In this document: piece by piece, positions 28,748 through 37,374 of the stretch
Position numbering within the stretch: position 1 is the stretch's first letter
Layout: each line of letters opens with the position of its first letter
Source: Pseudomonas sp. UBA6562
GTDB lineage: Bacteria; Pseudomonadota; Gammaproteobacteria; Pseudomonadales; Pseudomonadaceae
Direction of reading: 5' to 3'
NCBI RefSeq assembly: GCF_002434265.1
Contig: NZ_DJJS01000001.1
Span: forward strand, 124,001 to 188,000
Length of the DNA stretch: 64,000 nucleotides
Notes under the pieces: generated by a model
What the model was told of the DNA's origin: nothing
The model's input: only the letters and a program-made list of their open reading frames with translations
Databases searched by the model: none
Program-made: the position numbers and the translations under genes

Positions 28748-31594
28748 TTACAGCGCGGCGATGCGCGCGTGCTGCTCGGTGAAGTTGGCCAGGGCCTGTT
28801 CGGCTTCGGCCAGCTTCGCGCGTTCCTTGTCGATCACCGCCGGTGGCGCCTTGTCGACGAAGGCGGCGTTGGACAGCTTGCCGCCCACGCGCTGTACTTC
28901 GCCTTGCAGGCGCTGGATTTCCTTGTTCAGGCGCGCGAGCTCCGCATCTTTGTCGATCAGCCCGGCCATCGGCACCAGCACTTGCAAATCGCCCACCAGC
29001 GCGGTGGCCGACAGCGGCGCCTCGTCGGCCTCGCCGAGGACGGTGAAGGACTCGACCTTGGCCAGCTTCTTGAGCAGCGCTTCGTTTTCCTGCAAACGGC
29101 GCTGGTCGTCGGCGTTGGCGTTCTTGAGGAACAGCGGCAGCGGCTTGCCAGGGCCGATGTTCATTTCCGCGCGGATGTTGCGCAGGCCGACCATCAGTTC
29201 CTTGAGCCACTCGATGTCGCCTTCGGCGGCACTGTCGATACGCTCGTCGACCGCTACCGGCCAGGGCTGCAGCATGATGGTCTTGCCTTGAACGCCGGCC
29301 AGCGGCGCGATGCGCTGCCAGATTTCTTCGGTGATGAACGGCATGAACGGATGCGCCAGGCGCAGCGCCACTTCCAGTACGCGCACCAGGGTGCGGCGGG
29401 TACCACGGGCGCGTTCGACCGGGGCGTGTTCGTCCCACAGCACCGGCTTGGACAGCTCCAGGTACCAGTCGCAGTACTGGTTCCAGATGAATTCGTACAG
29501 GGCCTGGCTGGCCAGGTCGAAGCGGAACTGCTCCAGCTGGCGGGTGACTTCGGCTTCAGTGCGCTGCAGCTGCGAGATGATCCAGCGGTCGGCCAGCGAC
29601 AGCTCGTAGGCTTCGCCGTTCTGGCCGCAGTCCTCGCCCTTGTCGAGCACGTAGCGGGCGGCGTTCCAGATCTTGTTGCAGAAGTTGCGGTAGCCCTCGA
29701 CACGGCCCATGTCGAACTTGATGTCGCGGCCGGTGGAGGCCAGCGAGCAGAAGGTGAAGCGCAGCGCGTCGGTACCGTAGCTGGCGATGCCTTCGGGGAA
29801 CTCGGCCTTGGTCTGCTTGGCGATCTTCTCGGCGAGCTTGGGCTGCATCAGACCGTTGGTGCGTTTTTCCAGCAGGGCGTCGAGGGTGATGCCGTCGACG
29901 ATGTCCAGCGGGTCGAGCACGTTGCCCTTGGACTTGGACATCTTCTGGCCCTGGCCGTCGCGCACCAGGCCGTGCACGTACACGGTCTTGAACGGCACCT
30001 GCGGAGTGCCGTCTTCGTTCTTCACCAGGTGCATGGTCAGCATGATCATCCGGGCGACCCAGAAGAAGATGATGTCGAAGCCTGTGACCAGCACGTCGGT
30101 GGAGTGGAATTTCTTCAGGAATTCGGTCTGTTCCGGCCAGCCGAGGGTGGAGAAGGTCCACAGCCCCGAGCTGAACCAGGTGTCGAGCACGTCGTCGTCC
30201 TGGCGCAGCGCGATGTCGCTGCCCAAGTTGTGCTTGGCACGCACTTCGGCTTCGTCGCGGCCCACGTAGACGCGGCCCGACTCGTCGTACCAGGCCGGGA
30301 TGCGGTGGCCCCACCACAGCTGGCGGCTGATGCACCAATCCTGGATGTCGCGCATCCAGGAGAAATACATGTTCTCGTACTGCTTGGGCACGAACTCGAT
30401 GCGCCCGTCTTCCACGGCGGCGATGGCCGGCTCTGCCAGCGGTTTGGTGGAGACGTACCACTGGTCGGTCAGCCATGGCTCGATGACGGTGCCGGAGCGG
30501 TCGCCCTTGGGCACCTTCAAGGCATGGTCGTCGACGCCGACCAGCAGGCCCTGGGCGTCGAGGTCGGCGACGATCTGCTTGCGCGCGGCGAAGCGGTCGA
30601 GGCCGGCGTAGGCGGCGGGCAGGGCGGTGTCGACCGTTTCGTTGAGGCGACCGTCGAGGTTGAAGGCCTGGGCGGCGGCGAGCACGCAGGCGTTCTTGTC
30701 GAAGATGTTGAGCAGCGGCAGGTTGTGGCGCTTGCCGACTTCGTAGTCGTTGAAGTCGTGGGCCGGGGTGATCTTCACGCAGCCGGTGCCGAACTCAGGG
30801 TCGCAGTAGTCGTCGGCGACGATCGGGATCAGGCGCCCGACCAGGGGCAGCTCGACGAACTTGCCGATCAGCGCCTGGTAGCGCTCGTCGTTGGGGTTGA
30901 CCGCCACGGCGGCGTCGCCCAGCAGGGTTTCCGGACGGGTGGTGGCAACCACCAGGTAGGCGTCGCCGTCGGCGGTGGTGGCGCCATCGGCCAGCGGGTA
31001 GCGCAGGTTCCACAGGTGGCCCTTTTCGTCGTGGTTTTCCACTTCGAGGTCGGAGATCGCCGTGTGCAGCTTGGTGTCCCAGTTCACCAGGCGCTTGCCG
31101 CGGTAGATCAGGCCGTCCTCGTGCAGGCGCACGAAGGCTTCCTTGACCGCTTCGGACAGGCCGTCGTCCATGGTGAAGCGCTCGCGGCTCCAGTCGACGG
31201 ACGAGCCCAGGCGGCGGATCTGCCGGCTGATGTTGCCGCCGGACTGCGCCTTCCACTCCCAGATCTTGTCGAGGAAGGCCTCGCGGCCGAGGTCGTGGCG
31301 GTTCTGCCCTTGGGCCTCGATCTGACGCTCCACCAGCATCTGGGTGGCGATGCCGGCGTGGTCGGTGCCGGGCTGCCACAGGGTGTCGCGACCCTGCATG
31401 CGGCGGAAGCGGATCAGGGCGTCCATGATGGCGTTGTTGAAACCGTGACCCATGTGCAGGCTGCCGGTGACGTTCGGCGGCGGAATCATGATGGTGTACG
31501 ACTCGCCTGCACCTTGCGGGGCGAAGTAGTTCTCGGACTCCCAGGTGGTGTACCAGGAAGATTCGATGGCGTGCGGCTGGTAGGTCTTATCCAT
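28748..31594 (-). CDS. valS: Valyl-tRNA synthetase ValS
   Basis: A 948-residue class I aminoacyl-tRNA synthetase. The HIGH-type motif is in PPPNVTGSLHMGHGF at about residue 40, the KMSKS motif is in KMSKSKGNVLDP, and a C-terminal coiled coil (about 880-945) is present. The editing domain lies between the two halves. In many gammaproteobacteria pepA and holC lie just upstream of valS; here a REP-rich gap and an iron-linked cluster are upstream instead. Confidence 0.98.
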   Translation of the reverse strand: MDKTYQPHAIESSWYTTWESENYFAPQGAGESYTIMIPPPNVTGSLHMGHGFNNAIMDALIRFRRMQGRDTLWQPGTDHAGIATQMLVERQIEAQGQNRHDLGREAFLDKIWEWKAQSGGNISRQIRRLGSSVDWSRERFTMDDGLSEAVKEAFVRLHEDGLIYRGKRLVNWDTKLHTAISDLEVENHDEKGHLWNLRYPLADGATTADGDAYLVVATTRPETLLGDAAVAVNPNDERYQALIGKFVELPLVGRLIPIVADDYCDPEFGTGCVKITPAHDFNDYEVGKRHNLPLLNIFDKNACVLAAAQAFNLDGRLNETVDTALPAAYAGLDRFAARKQIVADLDAQGLLVGVDDHALKVPKGDRSGTVIEPWLTDQWYVSTKPLAEPAIAAVEDGRIEFVPKQYENMYFSWMRDIQDWCISRQLWWGHRIPAWYDESGRVYVGRDEAEVRAKHNLGSDIALRQDDDVLDTWFSSGLWTFSTLGWPEQTEFLKKFHSTDVLVTGFDIIFFWVARMIMLTMHLVKNEDGTPQVPFKTVYVHGLVRDGQGQKMSKSKGNVLDPLDIVDGITLDALLEKRTNGLMQPKLAEKIAKQTKAEFPEGIASYGTDALRFTFCSLASTGRDIKFDMGRVEGYRNFCNKIWNAARYVLDKGEDCGQNGEAYELSLADRWIISQLQRTEAEVTRQLEQFRFDLASQALYEFIWNQYCDWYLELSKPVLWDEHAPVERARGTRRTLVRVLEVALRLAHPFMPFITEEIWQRIAPLAGVQGKTIMLQPWPVAVDERIDSAAEGDIEWLKELMVGLRNIRAEMNIGPGKPLPLFLKNANADDQRRLQENEALLKKLAKVESFTVLGEADEAPLSATALVGDLQVLVPMAGLIDKDAELARLNKEIQRLQGEVQRVGGKLSNAAFVDKAPPAVIDKERAKLAEAEQALANFTEQHARIAAL

Positions 31595-31742
31595 GCGCGG
31601 CGGGACCCTTAGGCATTCGTTCGGGAAAGCCGGGCAGTATAACCAACGCAGGCCATGGTGCGACAGGGTGTAGGGGCGACCGGTTCAGCGCCCCATCCTG
31701 TGGGCGCGACCGGCCGCGCTCCGGTGGCCGGCAAACCGGTTC

Positions 31743-31869
31743 AGTCGCGATGGCCGGCAGAGCCGGCCCAACGGTCCTTACCCAAGTCACTTGTGGGAGC
31801 GACCGGCCGGCGCTCCGGTTTAGTCGCGATGGCCGGCAAAGCCGGCCCAACGACCCTTACCCAAGTCAC
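31743..31869. repeat. Tandem REP-like repeats upstream of valS
   Basis: Two 48-base copies, at 31743-31790 and 31822-31869, differ at only three positions. Each contains a GGCCGGC-(A)-AGCCGGCC palindromic core and a shared CTTACCCAAGTCAC tail. The 318-base gap 31595-31912 also has further GACCGGCCG fragments to the left (31670-31740). This is the look of Pseudomonas REP/BIME DNA. Nothing else was recognised in the gap. Confidence 0.8.
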
Positions 31870-31912
31870 CCAGGCTCGACGTAGCGCGTCGAACCATCGC
31901 CCCTAAGAAGCC

Positions 31913-33010
31913 CTAGACCAGGTGCAAGTGGTTGTCCCACAGCCCCGACGGCAGCTCCAGCGGCTGGCCCACCAGAGTCGGTTTGCGGCAATCGTACAGC
32001 CGGCAGCGACCCTGCCCCGAGGTGACCACGAAACCGTCCGGCACCACACCCACGCCGGCGCAGTCGGGCATCGGCGCGTCCAGGCGCACCGCCGCAGTGT
32101 CCAAGTCCCAGATGAACAGGCGGTTGGCCCGCGGCGCGGTCAGCGCCACCAGACGCAGTTCGTCGTGGATGGCCACGCTGGCGGTGTACTGCGCCATGTT
32201 CTGCAACTGCGCCTCCGGCACCGGGAAGGCCTGGAAAGGCTGGCCCGGACGTTTGATGGCCAGCAGCTCGGCGGTTTCCTCGCTGCCGCCCATGAACTGC
32301 TGGCAGGCGACGATGGTGCCGTCCTGGCCGATGGCCAGGTGGCGCACGCTGTTCATCGACTGGCTCAAGGTCTCCTGGCTGAGCAGGGTGCCGTCGCGGC
32401 GCATCAGCACCAGGCTGGGCTGCATGGCGTCGAGGTTCATCTCGACGCGGCTTTCGGCCTCGGTGCGGATGCCGCCGTTGGCCACCACCAGGGTTTCGCC
32501 GTCGGGCATCCAGGCCAGTTCGTGCGGGCCGATGCCGTGGGTCGACAGCTCGCCGCTGTGCACCAGGCGCTCGCCCTCGAAACGGTAGACACCGAGCACG
32601 CCGCGACCGGGGTCGGTGGTGTCGTTCTCGGTGGCGTACAGCCACTCGCCGTCCTTGTGCAGCACCGCGTGGCCGTAGAAGTGCCGGTTGGGCTGCGAGG
32701 TCAGGGTCTGCACCAGGCGTCCGTCGCGCAGGTCGATCAGGTAGCTCTCGGTGCCCGGCCTGCGCGCGACGAACAGCGCCAGCGGCCGGGTCGGGTGGTT
32801 GATGATCGCGTGGCAACGCTGGCCCACGGGCGTGGCGAACACCTGGCTGCCGTCGAGGCGATAGCCGACGGCGTAGTGCTTGCCGTCGCCGTCGTCACGG
32901 GCCGACAGCAGCAGCGCAGGGCTGCCGCGGCGGCGTGACAGGCTCCAGCCGCTCAGGTTGAGGGCGCCGAGCAGGGCGCTACCGAGTTTCAGGGCCTGGC
33001 GTCGCAACAT
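31913..33010 (-). CDS. DUF1513 protein, iron-linked cluster
   Basis: A 365-residue protein of the DUF1513 family, probably a seven-bladed beta-propeller with repeated short strands and conserved Trp/His. The N-terminus MLRRQALKLGSALLGALNL looks like a twin-arginine (Tat) or Sec export signal, so it is likely periplasmic. It starts 2 bases after the imelysin gene and is the last gene of the cluster. In Pseudomonas this family accompanies imelysins and di-haem oxidoreductase-like proteins under Fur control. Function is unknown. Confidence 0.85.
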   Translation of the reverse strand: MLRRQALKLGSALLGALNLSGWSLSRRRGSPALLLSARDDGDGKHYAVGYRLDGSQVFATPVGQRCHAIINHPTRPLALFVARRPGTESYLIDLRDGRLVQTLTSQPNRHFYGHAVLHKDGEWLYATENDTTDPGRGVLGVYRFEGERLVHSGELSTHGIGPHELAWMPDGETLVVANGGIRTEAESRVEMNLDAMQPSLVLMRRDGTLLSQETLSQSMNSVRHLAIGQDGTIVACQQFMGGSEETAELLAIKRPGQPFQAFPVPEAQLQNMAQYTASVAIHDELRLVALTAPRANRLFIWDLDTAAVRLDAPMPDCAGVGVVPDGFVVTSGQGRCRLYDCRKPTLVGQPLELPSGLWDNHLHLV

Positions 33011-33012
33011 GG

Positions 33013-34077
33013 TCAGTCACCGTCGTTGGCATTGAAGCCGAGTTGGATGTTCAGCGCTTTGGCCAGCTCGCCTTCGTGCAGGCGATGGACCACGTTGAGG
33101 CTGTCGTAGATCTGGTTCAGGGTCTGCTTGCCGGCGTCGTCGGCGAGCAGCTCGTCGAGGTTCTTCTGGTTGGCTTCGAGCAGCTTGATCGAATTGGCGT
33201 AGGCCTCGTCGATCTGCTTGGCCAAGGCGTCCTGGTCTTTGCCCAGCAGGCCGCGCAGGCCCTTGTTGTCGACCCCTTGCCAGACCGCCTGGGCCGCCTT
33301 GAGGCTGGCCTCCAGGCTCTTCATCGAGGCGTGGCTGCGCCAGGCCTCGGCTTGCATCGGTTGCACGTAACCCTTGCTCTGCCGGCCCATCGGCGCGCCG
33401 AGCTTCTTCTTCAGGGTGTCCAGCGCGGTGACCTGGGCGCGCAGCAGGTCGGCGATGGCCTCGTGGGAATCGGCGTAGCGCTGGTTAGGGAACTTGGTCA
33501 TCTGCGAAAGCATGCCGTCGGTGCTGTTCCAGCCCTTGAGGATGTCCTCGGCCAAGGCTTTCTGGTGCTCGCCGATGGCCACCAGCAGCGGGCAGTAGCG
33601 GGCCTTCTGTTCGGCGCTGGCCACGTCCGGCTTGCTGTCGAAGAGGATGTACTCATAGGCCGACAGGCCGCGTACTACGACGCTGGATTTGCCCAGGGTC
33701 TGCGCATCGACCGGCTTGTCGCCGTTGACCAATTGCTCGACCTGGCGGCCGACCAGGTTCTTCTTGTCGGGCCAGAACTGCACCTGCCACGGGCGGTTGC
33801 CCTCGGCCAGGGGGCCGACCAGCAGCGGTTGCAGCTCGGCCCAGGCCTTCTGCGCGTTGAGGAAGTCGGTACGGGCCTTGTCCAGCGATTCCTTGCCTTC
33901 GCAGAAGGCCAGGGCACTGGCGGCCAATTGCCGGTCGGCTTCGACCCAGCGGCTGTAGGTCGGCAGGATCACCTGCTTGGCGATGGCGGCCGAGGTGACG
34001 GCTTGCGGGTCCTGCGGCGCGCAGGCCCCGAGGGCGAGTGCGGCGAGGCTGGTGAACAACAGTTTGGGTCGGAACAT
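33013..34077 (-). CDS. Imelysin-family lipoprotein
   Basis: A 354-residue imelysin (peptidase M75/EfeO-like) protein with a lipoprotein signal: lipobox LGAC at about residues 16-19. Imelysins are periplasmic or outer-membrane helical proteins tied to iron uptake; peptidase activity is doubtful for most. The equivalent of the GxHxxE motif reads LSAYEYILFD, so the histidine seen in the sister imelysin (35887-37227) is missing here. It lies between the di-haem protein and the DUF1513 protein with 20- and 2-base gaps. Confidence 0.9.
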   Translation of the reverse strand: MFRPKLLFTSLAALALGACAPQDPQAVTSAAIAKQVILPTYSRWVEADRQLAASALAFCEGKESLDKARTDFLNAQKAWAELQPLLVGPLAEGNRPWQVQFWPDKKNLVGRQVEQLVNGDKPVDAQTLGKSSVVVRGLSAYEYILFDSKPDVASAEQKARYCPLLVAIGEHQKALAEDILKGWNSTDGMLSQMTKFPNQRYADSHEAIADLLRAQVTALDTLKKKLGAPMGRQSKGYVQPMQAEAWRSHASMKSLEASLKAAQAVWQGVDNKGLRGLLGKDQDALAKQIDEAYANSIKLLEANQKNLDELLADDAGKQTLNQIYDSLNVVHRLHEGELAKALNIQLGFNANDGD

Positions 34078-34097
34078 GCCCGGCTCCTTGCGCGTGT

Positions 34098-35519
34098 TTA
34101 GAGTGAGTTGAGAAACGCCAGCAGCGCGGCGCGCTGCTCGGCATCGAAGGTCAGTACATGCCGGCGTGCCGACGCCGCTTCGCCGTCGTGCCAGAGCACG
34201 GCCTCGAGCAGATTGCGGGCGCGCCCGTCGTGGAGGAACTGGGTGTGGCCACTGACGGCTTCGGTCAGGCCGATGCCCCACAGCGGCGGGGTGCGCCAAT
34301 CCTGGCCACCGGCGGCGAACTCGCTGCGGTTGTCGGCCAGGCCCGGCCCCATGTCGTGCAACAGCAGATCGCTGTAGGGGCGGATCGTCTGGCCGGCGAG
34401 CTCGGGCTCGTCGGCGTTGGCGGCGGTGGTGAATTGCGGGGTGTGGCAGGCCTGGCAGCCGGCTTCGAAGAACAGGTTCTTGCCGGCCAGCACCTGCGGC
34501 GCGTCGACCTTGCGCCGGGCCGGCACGCCCAGGTTGCGGGTATAGAAGGTGACCAGGCGCAGGATGTTGTCGCTGACTTCCTTTTCGCCGTCGGCACCAT
34601 CGCCGTTGGGCGCGTTGCGGCAGTCGGTCTGCGCCTGGGTGCAGTCGTCCAGCGGTTGCAGGGTGGTGGTCAGGCCCATGTCGCCGGCGAAGGCGTGCAC
34701 GTTCTGCTGCTCGACCGTGGGCTGGCCGGCCTTCCAGCCGAAGCGGCCGAGCACGGTCTTCTGCTGCGCCTGGTCCCACACCCGGTTGGGCCGGCCGCGG
34801 ATGCTGTCGCCGTTGCGGTCGTCCGGGTCGGCGTTGGCCAGGATGTCGGCCTCGGGAATGGCTTCGAGTAGGCCCAGACCGATCATCGGCGGGGCGATGC
34901 GCGCCGAGAAACGCGTGTCGGGGTGCATCGGGCCGTAACCGAGCTGGGTGATCTGCAACTGCGGGGTGCGCAGCTCCACGGTGTTGCCGTCCTCGAAGGC
35001 GACGGTGTGCGTGTCGTAACGGACCCGCACCTTGCCCTCGGGGCGCACGCCGGGAATGGCCATGTCCTGCAATTGCGTGCCATAGACCGGCTCGGGCACC
35101 ACACCCAGGCGCTCGATCTCCTTCATGAACGGCGGCTGGTCGGGGATCGACAGGCGCACCAGCATCGACACGGCATTGCTGGCATCGGCTTCGGGCGGGT
35201 GGCCGCGACCGTCGCGCAGGTGGCAGTTGACGCAGGCATTGGTATTGAACAGCGGTCCCAGACCATCACGCGCGGTAGTGGTGGAGGGCGCGATCACCCA
35301 GGGGTTGCGGAAGAAGCTGTTGCCCACGGCGAAATCCAGCCGCCGCTCGGGCGAAAGGTTCGCCGAAGGCAGGGAAAACGCATTGCGATCGCTGCGCGAC
35401 ACCGTGGTCTTGCCACCGGACAACGCCTCGCCCGGCTCGGCCTGGGTGAAACGCGGCGCGTCGTCACAGGCGGCCAGAAAGGTGGCCAGCAGCAGGGGAG
35501 AGAGACGGAGCAGGGACAT
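34098..35519 (-). CDS. Di-haem oxidoreductase family lipoprotein (DUF1111)
   Basis: A 473-residue protein of the putative thiol oxidoreductase family with two c-type haem motifs: CVNCH at about residue 95 and CQACH at about residue 355. The N-terminus MSLLRLSPLLLATFLAAC is a lipoprotein signal with cysteine at about 18. It is a periplasmic, membrane-anchored electron carrier or reductase of unknown substrate, plausibly redox-linked to iron uptake. It is separated from icmP by a 367-base gap with REP elements. Confidence 0.9.
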   Translation of the reverse strand: MSLLRLSPLLLATFLAACDDAPRFTQAEPGEALSGGKTTVSRSDRNAFSLPSANLSPERRLDFAVGNSFFRNPWVIAPSTTTARDGLGPLFNTNACVNCHLRDGRGHPPEADASNAVSMLVRLSIPDQPPFMKEIERLGVVPEPVYGTQLQDMAIPGVRPEGKVRVRYDTHTVAFEDGNTVELRTPQLQITQLGYGPMHPDTRFSARIAPPMIGLGLLEAIPEADILANADPDDRNGDSIRGRPNRVWDQAQQKTVLGRFGWKAGQPTVEQQNVHAFAGDMGLTTTLQPLDDCTQAQTDCRNAPNGDGADGEKEVSDNILRLVTFYTRNLGVPARRKVDAPQVLAGKNLFFEAGCQACHTPQFTTAANADEPELAGQTIRPYSDLLLHDMGPGLADNRSEFAAGGQDWRTPPLWGIGLTEAVSGHTQFLHDGRARNLLEAVLWHDGEAASARRHVLTFDAEQRAALLAFLNSL

Positions 35520-35682
35520 CCACGATCCTGGGTTCAGGCTGAAAACCGGCGGGCAAGCTTAGCAGGATGGGGATGTTTGAATAAGAGCAATTTGCAATTG
35601 GCAGATGAAACTGGTGTTAACGAGGTAAGAAGCGGCCTAGCAAAAAACGGCCTGAAGGCCCATGCCGATCGGTTGACCGATT

Positions 35683-35815
35683 GGGGCCGCTTTGCGGCCC
35701 ATCGCGGTTAAAGCCGCTCCTACAGAGGCTCTTATGGAGGCGGCTATCACAGGCCCCCTGTAGGAGCGGCCGGTTCGGCGCTCCGATTAGCCGCGATGGG
35801 CTGCAAAGCAGCCCC
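35683..35815. repeat. Inverted pair of REP elements
   Basis: Two head-to-head REP-like elements (35683-35724 and 35759-35815). GCCGCTCCTACA at 35713-35724 pairs perfectly with TGTAGGAGCGGC at 35759-35770, and each element has its own GGGCTGC/GCAGCCC or GGCCGC/GCGGCC hairpin. TGTAGGAGCGGC is a typical Pseudomonas REP sequence. They fill most of the 367-base gap between icmP and the di-haem gene and could modulate mRNA stability or end part of the transcript. Confidence 0.85.
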
Positions 35816-35886
35816 AATTGACACAATGCCCGCTCAACGGACCGGCACTGCTCCGAAGGCCGCCTCGCTGAAACGCGAGCGCGGGA

Positions 35887-37227
35887 TCAGAACTCGTGAT
35901 CAGCCGTATCCGGGTTCAGGTTGGTGATGCCCAGCTTGCCCGCAGCCTGCTCGATGGCACCGGTCTGCTTGACCAGCGCAGCGATGGCGTCGCGTACGAT
36001 CTGGTTGCCGGCGGTGTTGTCCGGAGCGATCAGTTGGTCGTAGTGCTCGCCCTTGAGGGCATGGTCGACGATCACTTGGATTTTGGCTTCGGTCGCCGCC
36101 AGATCGGCCTTGAGCGTGGCGTCGGTGGCCGGATCGGCCTTGGCGACCAGCGAGGACAGGCTCGGGCCGGTCAGCTTGCTGCCGTCGGGGCGGGTGTACT
36201 CGCCCAGGTAGACATTGCGGATGCCCTTGGCGTCGTAGAAGTGCGACCAGTGGGTGTTGTCGCTGAAGCAGTCGTGCTCGTCTTCCGGCGAGTTGGCTTC
36301 CAGCGACACCTTCATGCGCTCGCCGGCCAGTTCGCCCAGGGACAGGCTGCCCATGCCGAACAGCATCTTGCGCAGGCCGTCGTTGGCGGGCTCCGCTTCC
36401 AGGGTGGCGCGGTAGTTGCCTTGCACGCCCGGTGCCCAGTTGCCGACCATCTCTTCCAGGTCGTTGACCAGCAGGTCGGTCACGGCCTTGAGGTAGGCGC
36501 GGCGGCGGTCGTTGTGCCCACCGGTGGCGCCTTCGCCTTCGAGGTAGTCCGACGCCGGACGGTTGCCGGCCCCTGGGCCGGTGCCGTTGAGGTCCTGGCC
36601 CCAGAGCAGGAATTCGATGGCGTGGTAGCCGGTGGCGACGTTGGCTTCCGAACCGCCCAGCTCGTTGAGGCTGGCCAGTTTCTCGGGCGTGATGTCCTTG
36701 ACGTCGATCTTCTCTTCGCCCACCTGGATCTCCGGGTTGGCGATGATGTTGGCGCTGGCGGCCGGGTTGCCCAGGGCATGTTCGTAGCCGGCGTCGACGT
36801 AGTCGATCAGGCCTTCGTCCAGCGGCCAGGCGTTAACCTGACCTTCCCAGTCGTCGATGATGGTGTTGCCGAAGCGGAAGGCTTCGCTCTGCAGGTAAGG
36901 GACGCGCGCGGCGAACCAGGCTTCGCGGGCGGCCTTGAGGGTGGCGTCGTTGGGCGTTGCGAGGAAGGCGTCGATGGCGCTCTGCAAGGTCTTGGCCGTG
37001 CTCAGCGAGTCGCTGTAGACAGCGTGGACCATGTCGGCGTAGTGCTTGACCACGGCCTGGGCCGCCGCTTCGTCGACCGCGCCGGGCGTGGCGGCAGGCG
37101 TACTGGCCGCAGCAGCAGGCGCCTGGGCTTGAGGCGCTGCGGCCTTGTCGTCTTTGCTTTCACCGCAACCGGCCAGCGCGATGGCCATGGCCAACAGACT
37201 GGCGGAGGCCAGAGGCATACGAATCAT
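35887..37227 (-). CDS. icmP: Imelysin-family protein IcmP
   Basis: A 446-residue imelysin similar to P. aeruginosa IcmP, an outer-membrane protein first described as an insulin-cleaving metalloproteinase. The lipobox LAGC is at about residues 18-21, followed by an Ala/Pro-rich linker. The GxHxxE motif is GYHAIEFLLWGQD at about residue 202. It is the first gene of the iron-linked cluster, with a Fur-box-like site 88 to 106 bases upstream of its start. An upstream ATG (37329) would lack a lipoprotein signal at the proper place and is not used. Confidence 0.9.
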   Translation of the reverse strand: MIRMPLASASLLAMAIALAGCGESKDDKAAAPQAQAPAAAASTPAATPGAVDEAAAQAVVKHYADMVHAVYSDSLSTAKTLQSAIDAFLATPNDATLKAAREAWFAARVPYLQSEAFRFGNTIIDDWEGQVNAWPLDEGLIDYVDAGYEHALGNPAASANIIANPEIQVGEEKIDVKDITPEKLASLNELGGSEANVATGYHAIEFLLWGQDLNGTGPGAGNRPASDYLEGEGATGGHNDRRRAYLKAVTDLLVNDLEEMVGNWAPGVQGNYRATLEAEPANDGLRKMLFGMGSLSLGELAGERMKVSLEANSPEDEHDCFSDNTHWSHFYDAKGIRNVYLGEYTRPDGSKLTGPSLSSLVAKADPATDATLKADLAATEAKIQVIVDHALKGEHYDQLIAPDNTAGNQIVRDAIAALVKQTGAIEQAAGKLGITNLNPDTADHEF

Positions 37228-37314
37228 TATCGGTCTTCCTGCGTCGTGGGTTGGACAGGTGGGCCGGCGCGCTGTGTGAAACAGGCCCTGGCGCACGCGA
37301 AAACGCGACATCAT

Positions 37315-37333
37315 GCGAAAGATTTGCATTCGC
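37315..37333. promoter_or_regulatory. Putative Fur box upstream of icmP
   Basis: On the minus strand the site reads GCGAATGCAAATCTTTCGC. It matches the Fur consensus at about 12 of 19 positions and has GCGAA/TTCGC symmetrical ends. It lies between bifA and icmP, in the right place to control the icmP cluster. Confidence 0.6.
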
Positions 37334-37374
37334 TGTAAAGGGGCGGGGCGTAATTGCAGGTAATGGCGGCGCAG

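Noticed and set aside
28769..31612. 947-codon plus-strand open frame opposite valS
   Set aside because: It mirrors the valS codon frame in GC-rich DNA; the product is Val/Ala/Gln/Gly-rich with no recognisable domain.
35575..35620. AT-rich stretch before the di-haem gene as a second Fur box
   Set aside because: The best 19-base alignment matches the Fur consensus poorly, so I did not annotate it.
35896..37338. 480-codon plus-strand open frame opposite icmP
   Set aside because: Antisense to a complete imelysin with signal peptide; no support for a protein on this strand.
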